Positions 26,001 through 33,354 of a DNA stretch of 64,000 nt are shown in pieces. Under the pieces are notes generated by a model. That model had not been told where the DNA came from. It ran no database searches and was given only the letters and a program-made list of their open reading frames with translations. The position numbers and the translations under genes were made by a program. This stretch comes from Granulicella mallensis (GTDB lineage Bacteria > Acidobacteriota > Terriglobia > Terriglobales > Acidobacteriaceae), in NCBI RefSeq assembly GCF_014203225.1, contig NZ_JACHIO010000011.1:1-64000 (forward strand), written 5' to 3'. Each line of letters starts with the position of its first letter. Positions within the stretch are counted from its first letter, which is position 1.

Positions 26001-26671
26001 GTTCATCCTTTTTGCTCAGCTATACCTATGCCAAATCGATAGACCAGGGATCGAACCTTGGAGAGCAGCTCGATCCTATCGATCCCCGTCACTCCCGCGC
26101 TATTTCTGCCTACGATCTTAAGCACGACTTTGTCGCGACCTATAGCCTGTATCTTCCCTTTGACGAATTTCTGCATCGCGTAAATCGATGGACGACGGGT
26201 TGGACGCTGTCCGGTACGACCCGCTTCGCCAGCGGCTTGCCTGTCACTCTCTCCGACAACTCGGACAATTCCTTGCTGGGAACTCTCGGGAATGGAGCGA
26301 ATAACTTTCTGCTCGATACGCCGCAGTATTTGCCCGGACCGTTGCAGATCAATACGAACGGACGCAATGGCCGGCCTGCCTTCAATACGGCACTCTTTCC
26401 TGAAGAGATCCTGGGTCAGCTTGGAAATGCGAAGCGCCGGAACTTCTATGGACCGGGTATCAACAACTTCGATACTAGTTTGCAGAAGAGTATTCGGATC
26501 CAGGGTTCGAAATCCCTGGACCTTCGCCTGGAGGCGTTCAACGTGTTCAATCACACTCAATTCTTCGGGCCAGCCTCAGTGGATGGACAGGTGGAAGATC
26601 CCAACTTCGGGAAAATTGTGAGTGCGTCCGCTCCACGGTTGGTTCAGCTTGCGGCGAAGTTTGCATTTTAG
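23030..26671 (+). CDS. Oar-type TonB-dependent receptor under cobalamin riboswitch control
   Basis: About 1213 residues from a TTG at 23030 (GAGG 6 nt upstream); the frame is open to 22946, so the start is uncertain. A hydrophobic export signal around FLLAILIFTSLRIFAA is followed by a carboxypeptidase-regulatory-like domain beginning GGSITGTVTDATGAAIPAA. The plug has SINGQRESSNGFMVNGVD and ITVVTKSGSGQFHGKAFEF. The long beta-barrel ends in AAKFAF, the terminal Phe expected for outer-membrane insertion. The family usually imports oligosaccharides or is unassigned. The upstream riboswitch implies cobalamin, cobinamide or cobalt complexes as cargo. It is much larger than BtuB (about 600 residues). 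Confidence 0.9.
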   Translation: MLDSILLFVGCKTKQTIFLLAILIFTSLRIFAAVGGSITGTVTDATGAAIPAAKLVLVSQAQQTTYRAVSNAQGAYSFLNLPVGRYDLTVTGTGFATKKLTGLVVDTDASLRADVALAVGGTSDAVTVSGETSAQFDTSSTHLGEVVSGAEMTALPLNGRSYTDLLSIQPGVAPVSTLLPNAVIMAGVTGGISPSGDENPGNVSINGQRESSNGFMVNGVDVQEHMNGGTSIVPDLDSIEQFRVLTNNFDPEYGNYNGGMITVVTKSGSGQFHGKAFEFFRNTALDARGYFDPTRPAFKQNQYGGTLGGPVKHTKLFFFADYQGTRTTQGISTGNISVPTLAERSGDFSDDGSTFTTTATVNGAQVTVPTVVSGPYLASQVLAPKLGYPVSAGEPYSFTAGESMPVDPNHPDQNPGTYSNTCTSTAQCVFPGLRIPPAAWSAPGKNLLQYIPSPNVGSGQFSTSAFAEVNRDDKGSVRLDADTLLGRISGYYFIDDYTLDNPYPGQQGGASIPGFDALTLGRAQLLSISDTKVIGANAVNDFNVGYLRYANVIGQPKGGLGVSLASQGFTTGAGSSGIYVQAPQFEGVENITFPTFVLGVPITNETQVNNTYYLSDGFSRVFGTHTVKVGGQFHVDQVNEHPNATFNGTFNINGTETGDPYADFLIGTPSNYTQSSGQPFYLRNHYLGFYAQDSWRVRSDLTLNAGVRWDIIEPWSEKNHQLQTYIPGEQSVLYPGAPLGFVVAGDPGVPQTIAPTSYKNFAPRIGLAYAPHFEKGLGRLLFGESGKSSIRASYGIFYTAFPGLSAGIMYAVPPFGFNYLSPGPPLLESPFITAASGVNNGQRFPFPFPPHNVSASNPDNNVDWSNFTPIAADPFFYYRNRVPYINNFMLSLQRQITHNLILTASYVGNQGHHLLSLVSVNPGNPALCLSLQSVGCGPFGEDTTYTTASGQVIQGTRVGQGSNYGENTADKSAANSNYNALETMLKYQRGGSSFLLSYTYAKSIDQGSNLGEQLDPIDPRHSRAISAYDLKHDFVATYSLYLPFDEFLHRVNRWTTGWTLSGTTRFASGLPVTLSDNSDNSLLGTLGNGANNFLLDTPQYLPGPLQINTNGRNGRPAFNTALFPEEILGQLGNAKRRNFYGPGINNFDTSLQKSIRIQGSKSLDLRLEAFNVFNHTQFFGPASVDGQVEDPNFGKIVSASAPRLVQLAAKFAF

Positions 26672-26711
26672 GGCGGGAAAGCCCGATTTGCCGATGGATG
26701 GTCGGTGCAGT

Positions 26712-26907
26712 TGCCTTTGCTTTTCTTGTTGTCATTCCGAGCGTAGCGAGCGAATCTGCTGTCTCCCGTTCTTCGTTCGTATCACCGCGAAACGCGTGAG
26801 TTGAAACTGGGATCTGCTTGAACGCATAACGTTTGTGGCAATGCTAGCGAAAAACGGGAGACAGCAGATTCGCTCGCTACGCTCGGAATGACAAAAAGAA
26901 AGGCAAA
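26712..26907. repeat. long inverted-repeat element, copy 2
   Basis: Arms 26712-26769 and 26854-26907 are inverted complements with the same core as copy 1 (GTCATTCCGAGCGTAGC and CGAATCTGCT). It fills most of the 317-bp gap between the convergent TonB receptor and chrA genes (26672-26988). No coding potential is seen. Its place between two convergent stops suggests a bidirectional 3'-end structure. Confidence 0.8.
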
Positions 26908-26988
26908 GACAGGACTTTGGACGCGGCTTTAATCTACTTCCGTACCTGAATAGCCTCTATCAAAGATGTTCATTTTGAAGTCGCTCGT

Positions 26989-28323
26989 TCATCGCATGTG
27001 CAGCATGATCAGATACCGTCCCGCTCCGAAGGCAACGCTCAAGAGAATCAGGTAGACCACGTTCATCCTGAACTTCTTTAGTAGCAATAGGGACGTAATG
27101 ATCCAGGCTACGGAGACGATGTCGATGCTTCTTACTGCCATGGTTCCCGAGGGAAAGACAACACCCTTTCCGAGAAACAGGGTCAGGTCGAGAATGGCGC
27201 CCACCACAACAGCGGTGATGAGGCTTAGAACGCCCTCCACCGCGGGCTTGCCCTGTGTGCGTTCTACGATCGGCGCACCTGCAAAGACAAAGAGAAAGCA
27301 GGGAAGAAAGGTATAGAACGTAGTGGCTAACAGCCCTAGGGTTCCCATCCATAGAGACCCGTGGAAGTGATTGTAGCCAGCCATAAAGCCGACAAAGGCT
27401 ACCACGATAATCAATGGTCCTGGTGTCGTTTCAGCCAGAGCAAAGCCATCCATCATCTGGAGTTTGCTCAGCCAGTGCAGCTTCACCACGCTGATCTGCG
27501 CCACGTAGGGAATGACGGTGTAGGACCCGCCAATCGTTACGAAGGCCGTCTTCGTGAAAAAGAAAGCCAGCCCTTTCCAGAAGTGAAAGTCGTCGACAAA
27601 GAAATAGAACAACGCGAAGGGAGCCAGCCATAACAACAAGGCCGTTCCGACTAGTTTGACGAGAGACTTGCTATTGAATTCTGTTTCGCTACTCTTCGAA
27701 TATTTATTGATGAAATACTCGTGTTCGTCTTCGTCCGTCTCCAGTGAGTTTTGATGGTGAAAGAGGGAAGGGCGCAGGTGGCCGAGCAGGACGCCCAGAA
27801 CTACAGCTCCCAGCATAATCAGCGGCAGCGACACGTTGAAGAAGAACATGCCGATAAAGGCAGCGGCTGCTACGACGTAATGCACGGGGCCGCGCAAAGC
27901 CCTGCCTGCTATTTTGAGCAGCGCAAGAAGGACCAGTGCGATGACGGCTGGTTTTAGTCCGTTGAACATGGCCGCAATCCACGGAAGATTGCCGAATAGA
28001 ACATAGATCAGGCTCAGTGCCAGCAGCACGAACATGGAGGGCAGGACAAAGAGAGTGCCTGCCGCGAGACCACCCTTCTTCCCATGAAGCTTCCAGCCGA
28101 TATAGATTGCCAGTTGCTGCGCTTCAGGTCCGGGCAAGATCATGCAGTGGCTCAGGGCATGGAGGAATCTGCCGTTGCTGATCCACTTCTTTTTCTCTAC
28201 AAGGTAGCCATGCATGATGGCGATATGCGCGGCGGTGCCGCCAAAGCTGATCCATCCCAGCCTGGACCAGAAGCCGAAAGCCTCTCTGAACGAGGGTCTT
28301 TGTGGGGTAGCAGAAGAGTTCAT
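26989..28323 (-). CDS. chrA: chromate transporter, CHR family (ChrA)
   Basis: A 444-residue two-domain CHR protein of about ten to twelve membrane segments. Each half starts with the family motif: LGWISFGGTAAHIAIMH with ALSHCMILPGPEAQQLA in the N-half, and TKTAFVTIGGSYTVIPYVA with ALAETTPGPLIIV in the C-half. CHR proteins export chromate or related oxyanions. A charged linker around residues 195-225 separates the halves. It is translationally coupled to the GntR regulator (ATGA overlap), which presumably controls it. Confidence 0.92.
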   Translation of the reverse strand: MNSSATPQRPSFREAFGFWSRLGWISFGGTAAHIAIMHGYLVEKKKWISNGRFLHALSHCMILPGPEAQQLAIYIGWKLHGKKGGLAAGTLFVLPSMFVLLALSLIYVLFGNLPWIAAMFNGLKPAVIALVLLALLKIAGRALRGPVHYVVAAAAFIGMFFFNVSLPLIMLGAVVLGVLLGHLRPSLFHHQNSLETDEDEHEYFINKYSKSSETEFNSKSLVKLVGTALLLWLAPFALFYFFVDDFHFWKGLAFFFTKTAFVTIGGSYTVIPYVAQISVVKLHWLSKLQMMDGFALAETTPGPLIIVVAFVGFMAGYNHFHGSLWMGTLGLLATTFYTFLPCFLFVFAGAPIVERTQGKPAVEGVLSLITAVVVGAILDLTLFLGKGVVFPSGTMAVRSIDIVSVAWIITSLLLLKKFRMNVVYLILLSVAFGAGRYLIMLHMR

Positions 28324-29063
28324 TTGGATGGATTACGGGCCAACCGCGTGACAAACCGGATCAGGTCGCCTCGATAGTGCAGCCTCTCGTAGTCGATGGG
28401 CTGGCCTCCCGTGGTGTAGGAGGTGCGCTCGATCATGAAGATCGGGCTGCCGCCAGCCACTTGGAGGGCCTGGGCTACGTGGGGCTCGGCCGCAATGGCC
28501 TCGAGCCTGTACTCCGCCTCTATGAGGGGAATATCGTACTTCGCCTCAAGCAGCGAGAAGATCGGCTCGACTTCCAGGTCGTTGGTGATGATCTTCTTGC
28601 CTATCTCCAGCGGCAGGTAGGTCTCGTCGAACGACATGGCCACGCCATCGGCCAGGCGCACTCGCTGAATTCTGACAACCAGCGTGCCTGTGATCAGAGC
28701 GAGATGCCTGGCGACAGCTTCGGTGGCAGCTACAGTCTGTTGATCTACCACGCGAGCGGTAGGGTTTCGTCCTGCTGCCTGCATGTCTTCGACGAAGCCG
28801 CTCAGTTCGGTCAACTCCTGCGTGATTTTGGGCTGAACGACGAAGGTTCCTTTTCCTCGGCGAATCTCGATCAGGCCTCGGCTCACCAGGTTCTGAATCG
28901 CCTTACGGACGGTGATGCGGCTCACTTCGAATCGCGCGATCAGGCTATCTTCGGTCGGAAGCTGGCTGCCCGGGAGCAGAGCTCCTGCGGCTATATCTGA
29001 CGCAAGAACCGATTCGATACGCGCATAAAGAGGGTGATGTGCGTCTGTTGTCGAATCAATCAT
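28320..29063 (-). CDS. GntR-family regulator with UTRA domain (HutC subfamily)
   Basis: 247 residues. The N-terminal winged helix contains LPTEDSLIARFEVSRITVRKA and the wing GLIEIRRGKGTFV. The C-terminal UTRA ligand-binding domain includes VVRIQRVRLADG, MSFDETYLP and the end segment PIFMIERTSYTTGG with LHYRGD. UTRA ligands are usually sugars or amino-acid derivatives, so the pairing with chrA is unusual. The start ATG has no Shine-Dalgarno sequence and only about 8 nt of predicted leader; a palindromic operator overlaps the predicted -10 element. Confidence 0.9.
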   Translation of the reverse strand: MIDSTTDAHHPLYARIESVLASDIAAGALLPGSQLPTEDSLIARFEVSRITVRKAIQNLVSRGLIEIRRGKGTFVVQPKITQELTELSGFVEDMQAAGRNPTARVVDQQTVAATEAVARHLALITGTLVVRIQRVRLADGVAMSFDETYLPLEIGKKIITNDLEVEPIFSLLEAKYDIPLIEAEYRLEAIAAEPHVAQALQVAGGSPIFMIERTSYTTGGQPIDYERLHYRGDLIRFVTRLARNPSK

Positions 29064-29095
29064 AATGACATCATAACATTATAATGTCTGTTTGC
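29061..29095 (-). promoter_or_regulatory. candidate gntR-chrA promoter and operator
   Basis: A perfect 12-bp palindrome (29076-29087) contains TATAAT on both strands. It is nested in a wider GACAT...ATGTC inverted repeat (29067-29088). On the minus strand the -10 hexamer lies 14 nt before the gntR start codon. No good -35 is visible, and the transcript would be nearly leaderless. A site overlapping the -10 would suit autorepression. This is a positional inference. Confidence 0.5.
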
Positions 29096-29238
29096 TTGAG
29101 AAAGAGGCCTCGCTCTGGCTGAAAGGCTTTGGGTTATTAAAAATGAGAAAACTCTGTGGAACGCTGGAGTGAATGACACAATCAGGGCTGTGATTTTCGC
29201 ATCTCACATATGTCGTCAAAGAGGCGACATGAGGTGAC

Positions 29239-31278
29239 ATGTTTCAGGTTAATTCGAAGAGGAAGCGCGCCACACGAATGCAAAAGCGAAGTGCCCGGCC
29301 ATCCAGAAAAGTTGTTCTGCTAAGTGTTTTTGCTGCCACCCTGCTGGCAGGTTCGGCCGTTACGCAGTATGCCGCTCATGGTCAACAGGCTGCGAGTGCC
29401 AGCTTCGATCCGGCTGCGAGAAGCCGCGATATTCTGGCCCATCTGAACACGGTTATCCAGTTTTACCGGGCTTCCATGCAGCCCATCCAAAAGGCTGGCG
29501 AGCCTAACGATATCGTCTATCGCGACCAGGCTGTCGCTCTTTCGTCGCAGGTGGCTGGGTATGCCTTCCAATCGGCGAAGGCGGAAGCCACTTTGATGGC
29601 CGGGTATCAGGCCCATCAGGGGACTGCACCGGGAGCCGCACCGGGAGCTGCCCCCAGCGAGCCGGGGACGAGTGAGCAGCAGCGGATGCAGTCGACCGAG
29701 GCTAATGTCGAAAAGCAGATAAGCGATCTGCAGGCCCGGGAAGCCGCTTTGGACAAGCAGATCGACTCTGCCAATGCGAAGACCCTTCCAGGATTGCAGG
29801 CTCAGCGGAAGCAGGCCCAGGGCGCTCTCGATCTGGCTACCGCCATGAAGGACGCGCTGCAGAAGATTGTTAGCATCACGGATGCTCAAAATAGTTCGGG
29901 GATAGCGGCTGATATCGATCGGCTGCAGAGTTCGGTTCCAGAGCTGCAGAGCAAGAATAAGACGGCTGCGCCCCAGATCACTACGCTCGATGCAGCCAAG
30001 TCTTCGGGCGTTACCAGCCAGGGAGCCGTCCTGTTCGAGCTGTTTGAGACGCGGCGTGCCCTCGATAACCTGGTCCAAGAGAATGCGAATTTGAAGAAGC
30101 AGGCTCTTGACTTGCGTACTCCTGTTTCGAACATTCTTCGCAATCTGATTAAGCAGGGGCAATTGTTCTCTCAACAGGCGGAGGACTCTGGCGATCAAGC
30201 TGCCTCGACTCCAGCTCCGCCAGCAGCGCCTCCAACCACGCCACCTGCAGCCACGCCACCTGCAGCCGGCCAACCCAATATCACGTCCATTACCACCCAG
30301 TTCAAGGTCTTATCGGCGGCGGCTGTTCCTCTGAGCCAGGAGATTATCGTCCTGGAGCAGAGCAGTGCGAACCTCTCCGCCTGGCGGTCCTCTGTCGATG
30401 AAGAGTACTTCAGCATTCTGCACACCCTGCTTCTTCGGATCCTGGTGATTGCTATTGCACTGGCTATCATTCTGGGGGGCGGAGAGATATGGAGCCGGGC
30501 GACCAATAAGTACATTCGGGATATCCGCCGTCGCCGTCAATTTTTGATTGTGCGCAGGGTTGTTGTCGGCTTTCTTTCCGTCATCGTCATTTTGTTTGGG
30601 TTTGTGACCCAGTTCAATTCACTCGCAACGTTTGCGGGTTTCATCACCGCCGGTATTGCTGTTGGTCTTCAAACGATTCTGCTCTCTGTCGCCGCATACT
30701 TCTTCATCATTGGGCGCTATGGAGTGAAGGTAGGCGATCGCATTACGATCTCGTCGGTGACCGGAGACGTGATCGATGTGGGGCTGGTTCGCTTTTACAT
30801 GATGGAACTGGCCGGTAGCGGGACGGAGTTGAATCCGACGGGACGTGTCGCTGTCTTTTCGAATGCCGTTCTCTTCCAGGCAGGCACGCCTCTTTATAAG
30901 CAGATACCGGGTACTGAGTATGCCTGGCATGAACTAATTGTGAAGTTCACGGACGCGGCTAATTACAAGTTGGTCTGCGAAGCCATGTTGAAAGAATTGC
31001 ATGCAGTTTATGACGGCTACCGCTCCAGCATTGAGCTGCAGCATCGAGTGGTCGAGAACTGGATGCAGACATCGATTGCTCCTCCTGCGATCGAATCCCG
31101 GTTGCAGTTCAATGGCGGCACGTTCCAACTCTGGGCACGCTTTCCGGTATTGATCCGGCATGCCTCTGAGACGGATGAAAAGCTGACGCGAGCGTTGGTC
31201 GAACTCATCGCCACGAACCCTGAGATCAAGAGTTCCGTGGCCTCGACCCCCTTAATTCAGGCGTCGATTCGAGGGTAA
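29239..31278 (+). CDS. MscS-family mechanosensitive channel with large N-terminal periplasmic domain
   Basis: 679 residues. A signal-like hydrophobic segment near residues 25-45 is followed by about 340 residues predicted extracytoplasmic. This region holds Ala/Pro-rich repeats (GAAPGAAP, and TPPAATPPAAG near residue 335) and a coiled-coil section (MQSTEANVEKQISDLQAREA). Membrane helices follow from about residue 390. The pore/MscS part contains LATFAGFITAGIAVGLQTIL and GRYGVKVGDRITISSVTGDV. It is expected to be an inner-membrane channel releasing osmolytes under hypo-osmotic shock. The start could also be the ATG 39 bp downstream. Confidence 0.85.
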   Translation: MFQVNSKRKRATRMQKRSARPSRKVVLLSVFAATLLAGSAVTQYAAHGQQAASASFDPAARSRDILAHLNTVIQFYRASMQPIQKAGEPNDIVYRDQAVALSSQVAGYAFQSAKAEATLMAGYQAHQGTAPGAAPGAAPSEPGTSEQQRMQSTEANVEKQISDLQAREAALDKQIDSANAKTLPGLQAQRKQAQGALDLATAMKDALQKIVSITDAQNSSGIAADIDRLQSSVPELQSKNKTAAPQITTLDAAKSSGVTSQGAVLFELFETRRALDNLVQENANLKKQALDLRTPVSNILRNLIKQGQLFSQQAEDSGDQAASTPAPPAAPPTTPPAATPPAAGQPNITSITTQFKVLSAAAVPLSQEIIVLEQSSANLSAWRSSVDEEYFSILHTLLLRILVIAIALAIILGGGEIWSRATNKYIRDIRRRRQFLIVRRVVVGFLSVIVILFGFVTQFNSLATFAGFITAGIAVGLQTILLSVAAYFFIIGRYGVKVGDRITISSVTGDVIDVGLVRFYMMELAGSGTELNPTGRVAVFSNAVLFQAGTPLYKQIPGTEYAWHELIVKFTDAANYKLVCEAMLKELHAVYDGYRSSIELQHRVVENWMQTSIAPPAIESRLQFNGGTFQLWARFPVLIRHASETDEKLTRALVELIATNPEIKSSVASTPLIQASIRG

Positions 31279-31333
31279 GTCAGGGTACATAAAGAGAGGG
31301 CTTTAGGTAATGTCTGACGAATCGACGAGTACG

Positions 31334-31554
31334 CTTTTGCTGTTGTCTCCGAGATAGGCCCGGCCTTTAGCCCGGGTATTACGGGGCGAATACGGAGGGG
31401 GCTTCAGCTCCTGGGACAAGCCTTTTTATCCCTTGGCATCTCTGCCTGCGGAGAGGAAAGCCTATCCCAGGGGCTGAAGCCCCATTCATAGCTTGTTCTG
31501 AATGTCCGGGCTAAAGCCCGGACCTATCTCAGAAGCAAAGACAAAGACAAAAGC
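31334..31554. repeat. nested long inverted repeat between convergent genes
   Basis: The outer arms (about 31334-31363 and 31506-31554) contain GAGATAGGCCCGG / CCGGACCTATCTC-like complements. The inner arms (about 31397-31426 and 31457-31483) contain GGGGCTTCAG / CTGAAGCCCC. The result is a 220-bp two-tier hairpin in the 380-bp gap (31279-31658) between mscS and the convergent regulator. A further small palindrome, GACGCTGAAGCGTC, lies at about 31572. No ORF is seen. It differs in sequence from the three GTCATTCCGAG elements. Confidence 0.7.
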
Positions 31555-31658
31555 TGCTATCTCCGTCTCCGCGACGCTGAAGCGTCACGCTTCTCGCTAT
31601 GGGGCAACGCTGGCGCTTCAATGAACTAAAGACTCACCACACTCGTACCACTCAATGG

Positions 31659-33092
31659 CTACTGATAGAAGCGAGTCGCGATGATGTGGCCGCCAGGATC
31701 GTTCGCGCCGATGCTGCTGGTCTCGACCAGGAACTCGAAGGACTTCAGGGAGCCATCCGGCAGAAGGGCCTGTTTCAAAACCGGCTTCATCTCTGCAGGA
31801 TTGGACAGGATGTCCGCAGCAGCCTGGGTGGCGGCCATGTTGAGTCCCTGGATGATCAGCACGTGGCCCTTTCCATCGAGGCTGGGCAGATAGTCGATGG
31901 CACCATAGGTTCGGTTGGTGGTTCCGCCTATGCCGTTCGAGTACCTTTGCTGCTCCGTGCCAAGGGGATGATCGTTCAGCACATACGACTGGTCGACTTC
32001 GGACGTGTATTCGAATTTGAAGTTAAGGTTTTTCTCAAAGAGAGCGACCCAGGGATTTGTATGGACCGAGCCGAGCAGGATGACATTGGAACGCTTCAGG
32101 TCTTCCGCTGTGATGCTTCGCGCGTAACGAATCTGTGTCCGGCCTGGTGTAAATTCGGGGAGCTGAGTCAACGTGTTCGTAATGTTCAAAGAGACGACGC
32201 TGGTATAGCGCTGCTGGCGCAGGTCATTCATGTTGCCAACGCTAAGCATGGGCACAAGCTTCGTATCGGTGAGATAGGTTCCGCTTGCGTACTCTTCCAG
32301 GGTGACGAGGTGTCCCGTGATGTTCTGCAATACTCCGAGTCCACTATCCGAAGGAACGATGAGCATGTTCCGATTCGGTTGGAAGAGTTGGGCCCAGATC
32401 GAATGCGCTGGTCCAAGTACCTTTGTGTCCTGCATTTTGTGGACTACGAACCGTACAGTCCAGGTCAGAAGAACGCCGACAACCAACCCGATAGCGAGCG
32501 CGAATCTTGTAGAAACTCTGCGAGACGCAGCGACAGGCTTCGGGATCTCTGCTGCGTCTGAGAGCTTGGCGGAAAGCTGTATCGGTGCGAGAGAGGCGCC
32601 GAGAGAAGAAGGGGGTGCTTGTGACTCGATCGCGGGCTCTTGCTGAAAGACCGGCACATAACCACCGCGAGGAATGACGATCCGCATGGGTTCGTCGCGG
32701 CCTTCGCCTTCAAAGTATTCATCGAGCCGCTTCCGCAATAGCCGTGCATAGCTGCGGACGATATTGTCTTCGCCGGGATTGTAATCAGGGGCACGATTGA
32801 AGATCTGCGTGCCGATACGCTGCTCTGTAATCTCATGCGCGTTTCCCAGAAGCTGCTGCTCGCAGACATATTGGAGAAACTTCGGAAGCAGATCGGATTT
32901 CGATAATCCTTTACTGGCCGCGACCCGGCAGGCTAGTTTCCACTCCGGTCGTTCCGAAAGATTTCTCGGATCGTTGGGGTGAGGCTCCTCAACCAGTACT
33001 GCTGTATCGCCAGATGAACCGGAAGCTACCTTCCCCATGACACGAGGGGTACCCGACCTCTTTCCGTAGGACCATTCACGATCATCGGGCAT
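31659..33092 (-). CDS. membrane-anchored winged-helix-like regulator, divergent from TonB receptor
   Basis: 477 residues. The N-terminal segment, about residues 65-150, reads LLPKFLQYVCEQQLLG ... ITEQRIGTQIFNRAPDYNPG ... IVRSYARLLRKRLDEYF ... VIPRGGYVPVF. This is the putative winged-helix DNA-binding module found in many acidobacterial and rhizobial signalling proteins. One membrane helix follows (FALAIGLVVGVLLTWTVRFVV, about residues 197-217). A ~250-residue extracytoplasmic domain ends the protein, which I do not recognise. Divergent placement suggests it controls the 33.4-36.9 kb receptor operon in response to an envelope signal. Confidence 0.6.
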   Translation of the reverse strand: MPDDREWSYGKRSGTPRVMGKVASGSSGDTAVLVEEPHPNDPRNLSERPEWKLACRVAASKGLSKSDLLPKFLQYVCEQQLLGNAHEITEQRIGTQIFNRAPDYNPGEDNIVRSYARLLRKRLDEYFEGEGRDEPMRIVIPRGGYVPVFQQEPAIESQAPPSSLGASLAPIQLSAKLSDAAEIPKPVAASRRVSTRFALAIGLVVGVLLTWTVRFVVHKMQDTKVLGPAHSIWAQLFQPNRNMLIVPSDSGLGVLQNITGHLVTLEEYASGTYLTDTKLVPMLSVGNMNDLRQQRYTSVVSLNITNTLTQLPEFTPGRTQIRYARSITAEDLKRSNVILLGSVHTNPWVALFEKNLNFKFEYTSEVDQSYVLNDHPLGTEQQRYSNGIGGTTNRTYGAIDYLPSLDGKGHVLIIQGLNMAATQAAADILSNPAEMKPVLKQALLPDGSLKSFEFLVETSSIGANDPGGHIIATRFYQ

Positions 33093-33354
33093 AGAGGAAG
33101 CATAGCGTTCAAATATGAAATGTTTGTGAATGCGCTAAAATTCAGCACATATTTTCTTCTTGAATTACGGAGGGGTGAAGCGGGGTGTATGCACAGGGCA
33201 TAAGCCGTTTTCCACGTGAAACACCCTTTTGGAATTGTGCTGGTCAGGCCATGATCGGGCCATCTGTATTTTCTGCGTGGGCCGTTTCCAGGGACTCTTT
33301 CAGAAGCCTATTCACGTAATTGAAACACAGACACGCAATGATTTGGAGAGAACG

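Noticed and set aside
29626-30275. Short Ala/Pro repeats in the mscS gene as a possible phase-variable tract
   Set aside because: The DNA repeats are imperfect and few, coding for a linker (GAAPGAAP; TPPAATPPAAG); no homopolymer or perfect short tandem repeat long enough for slippage.
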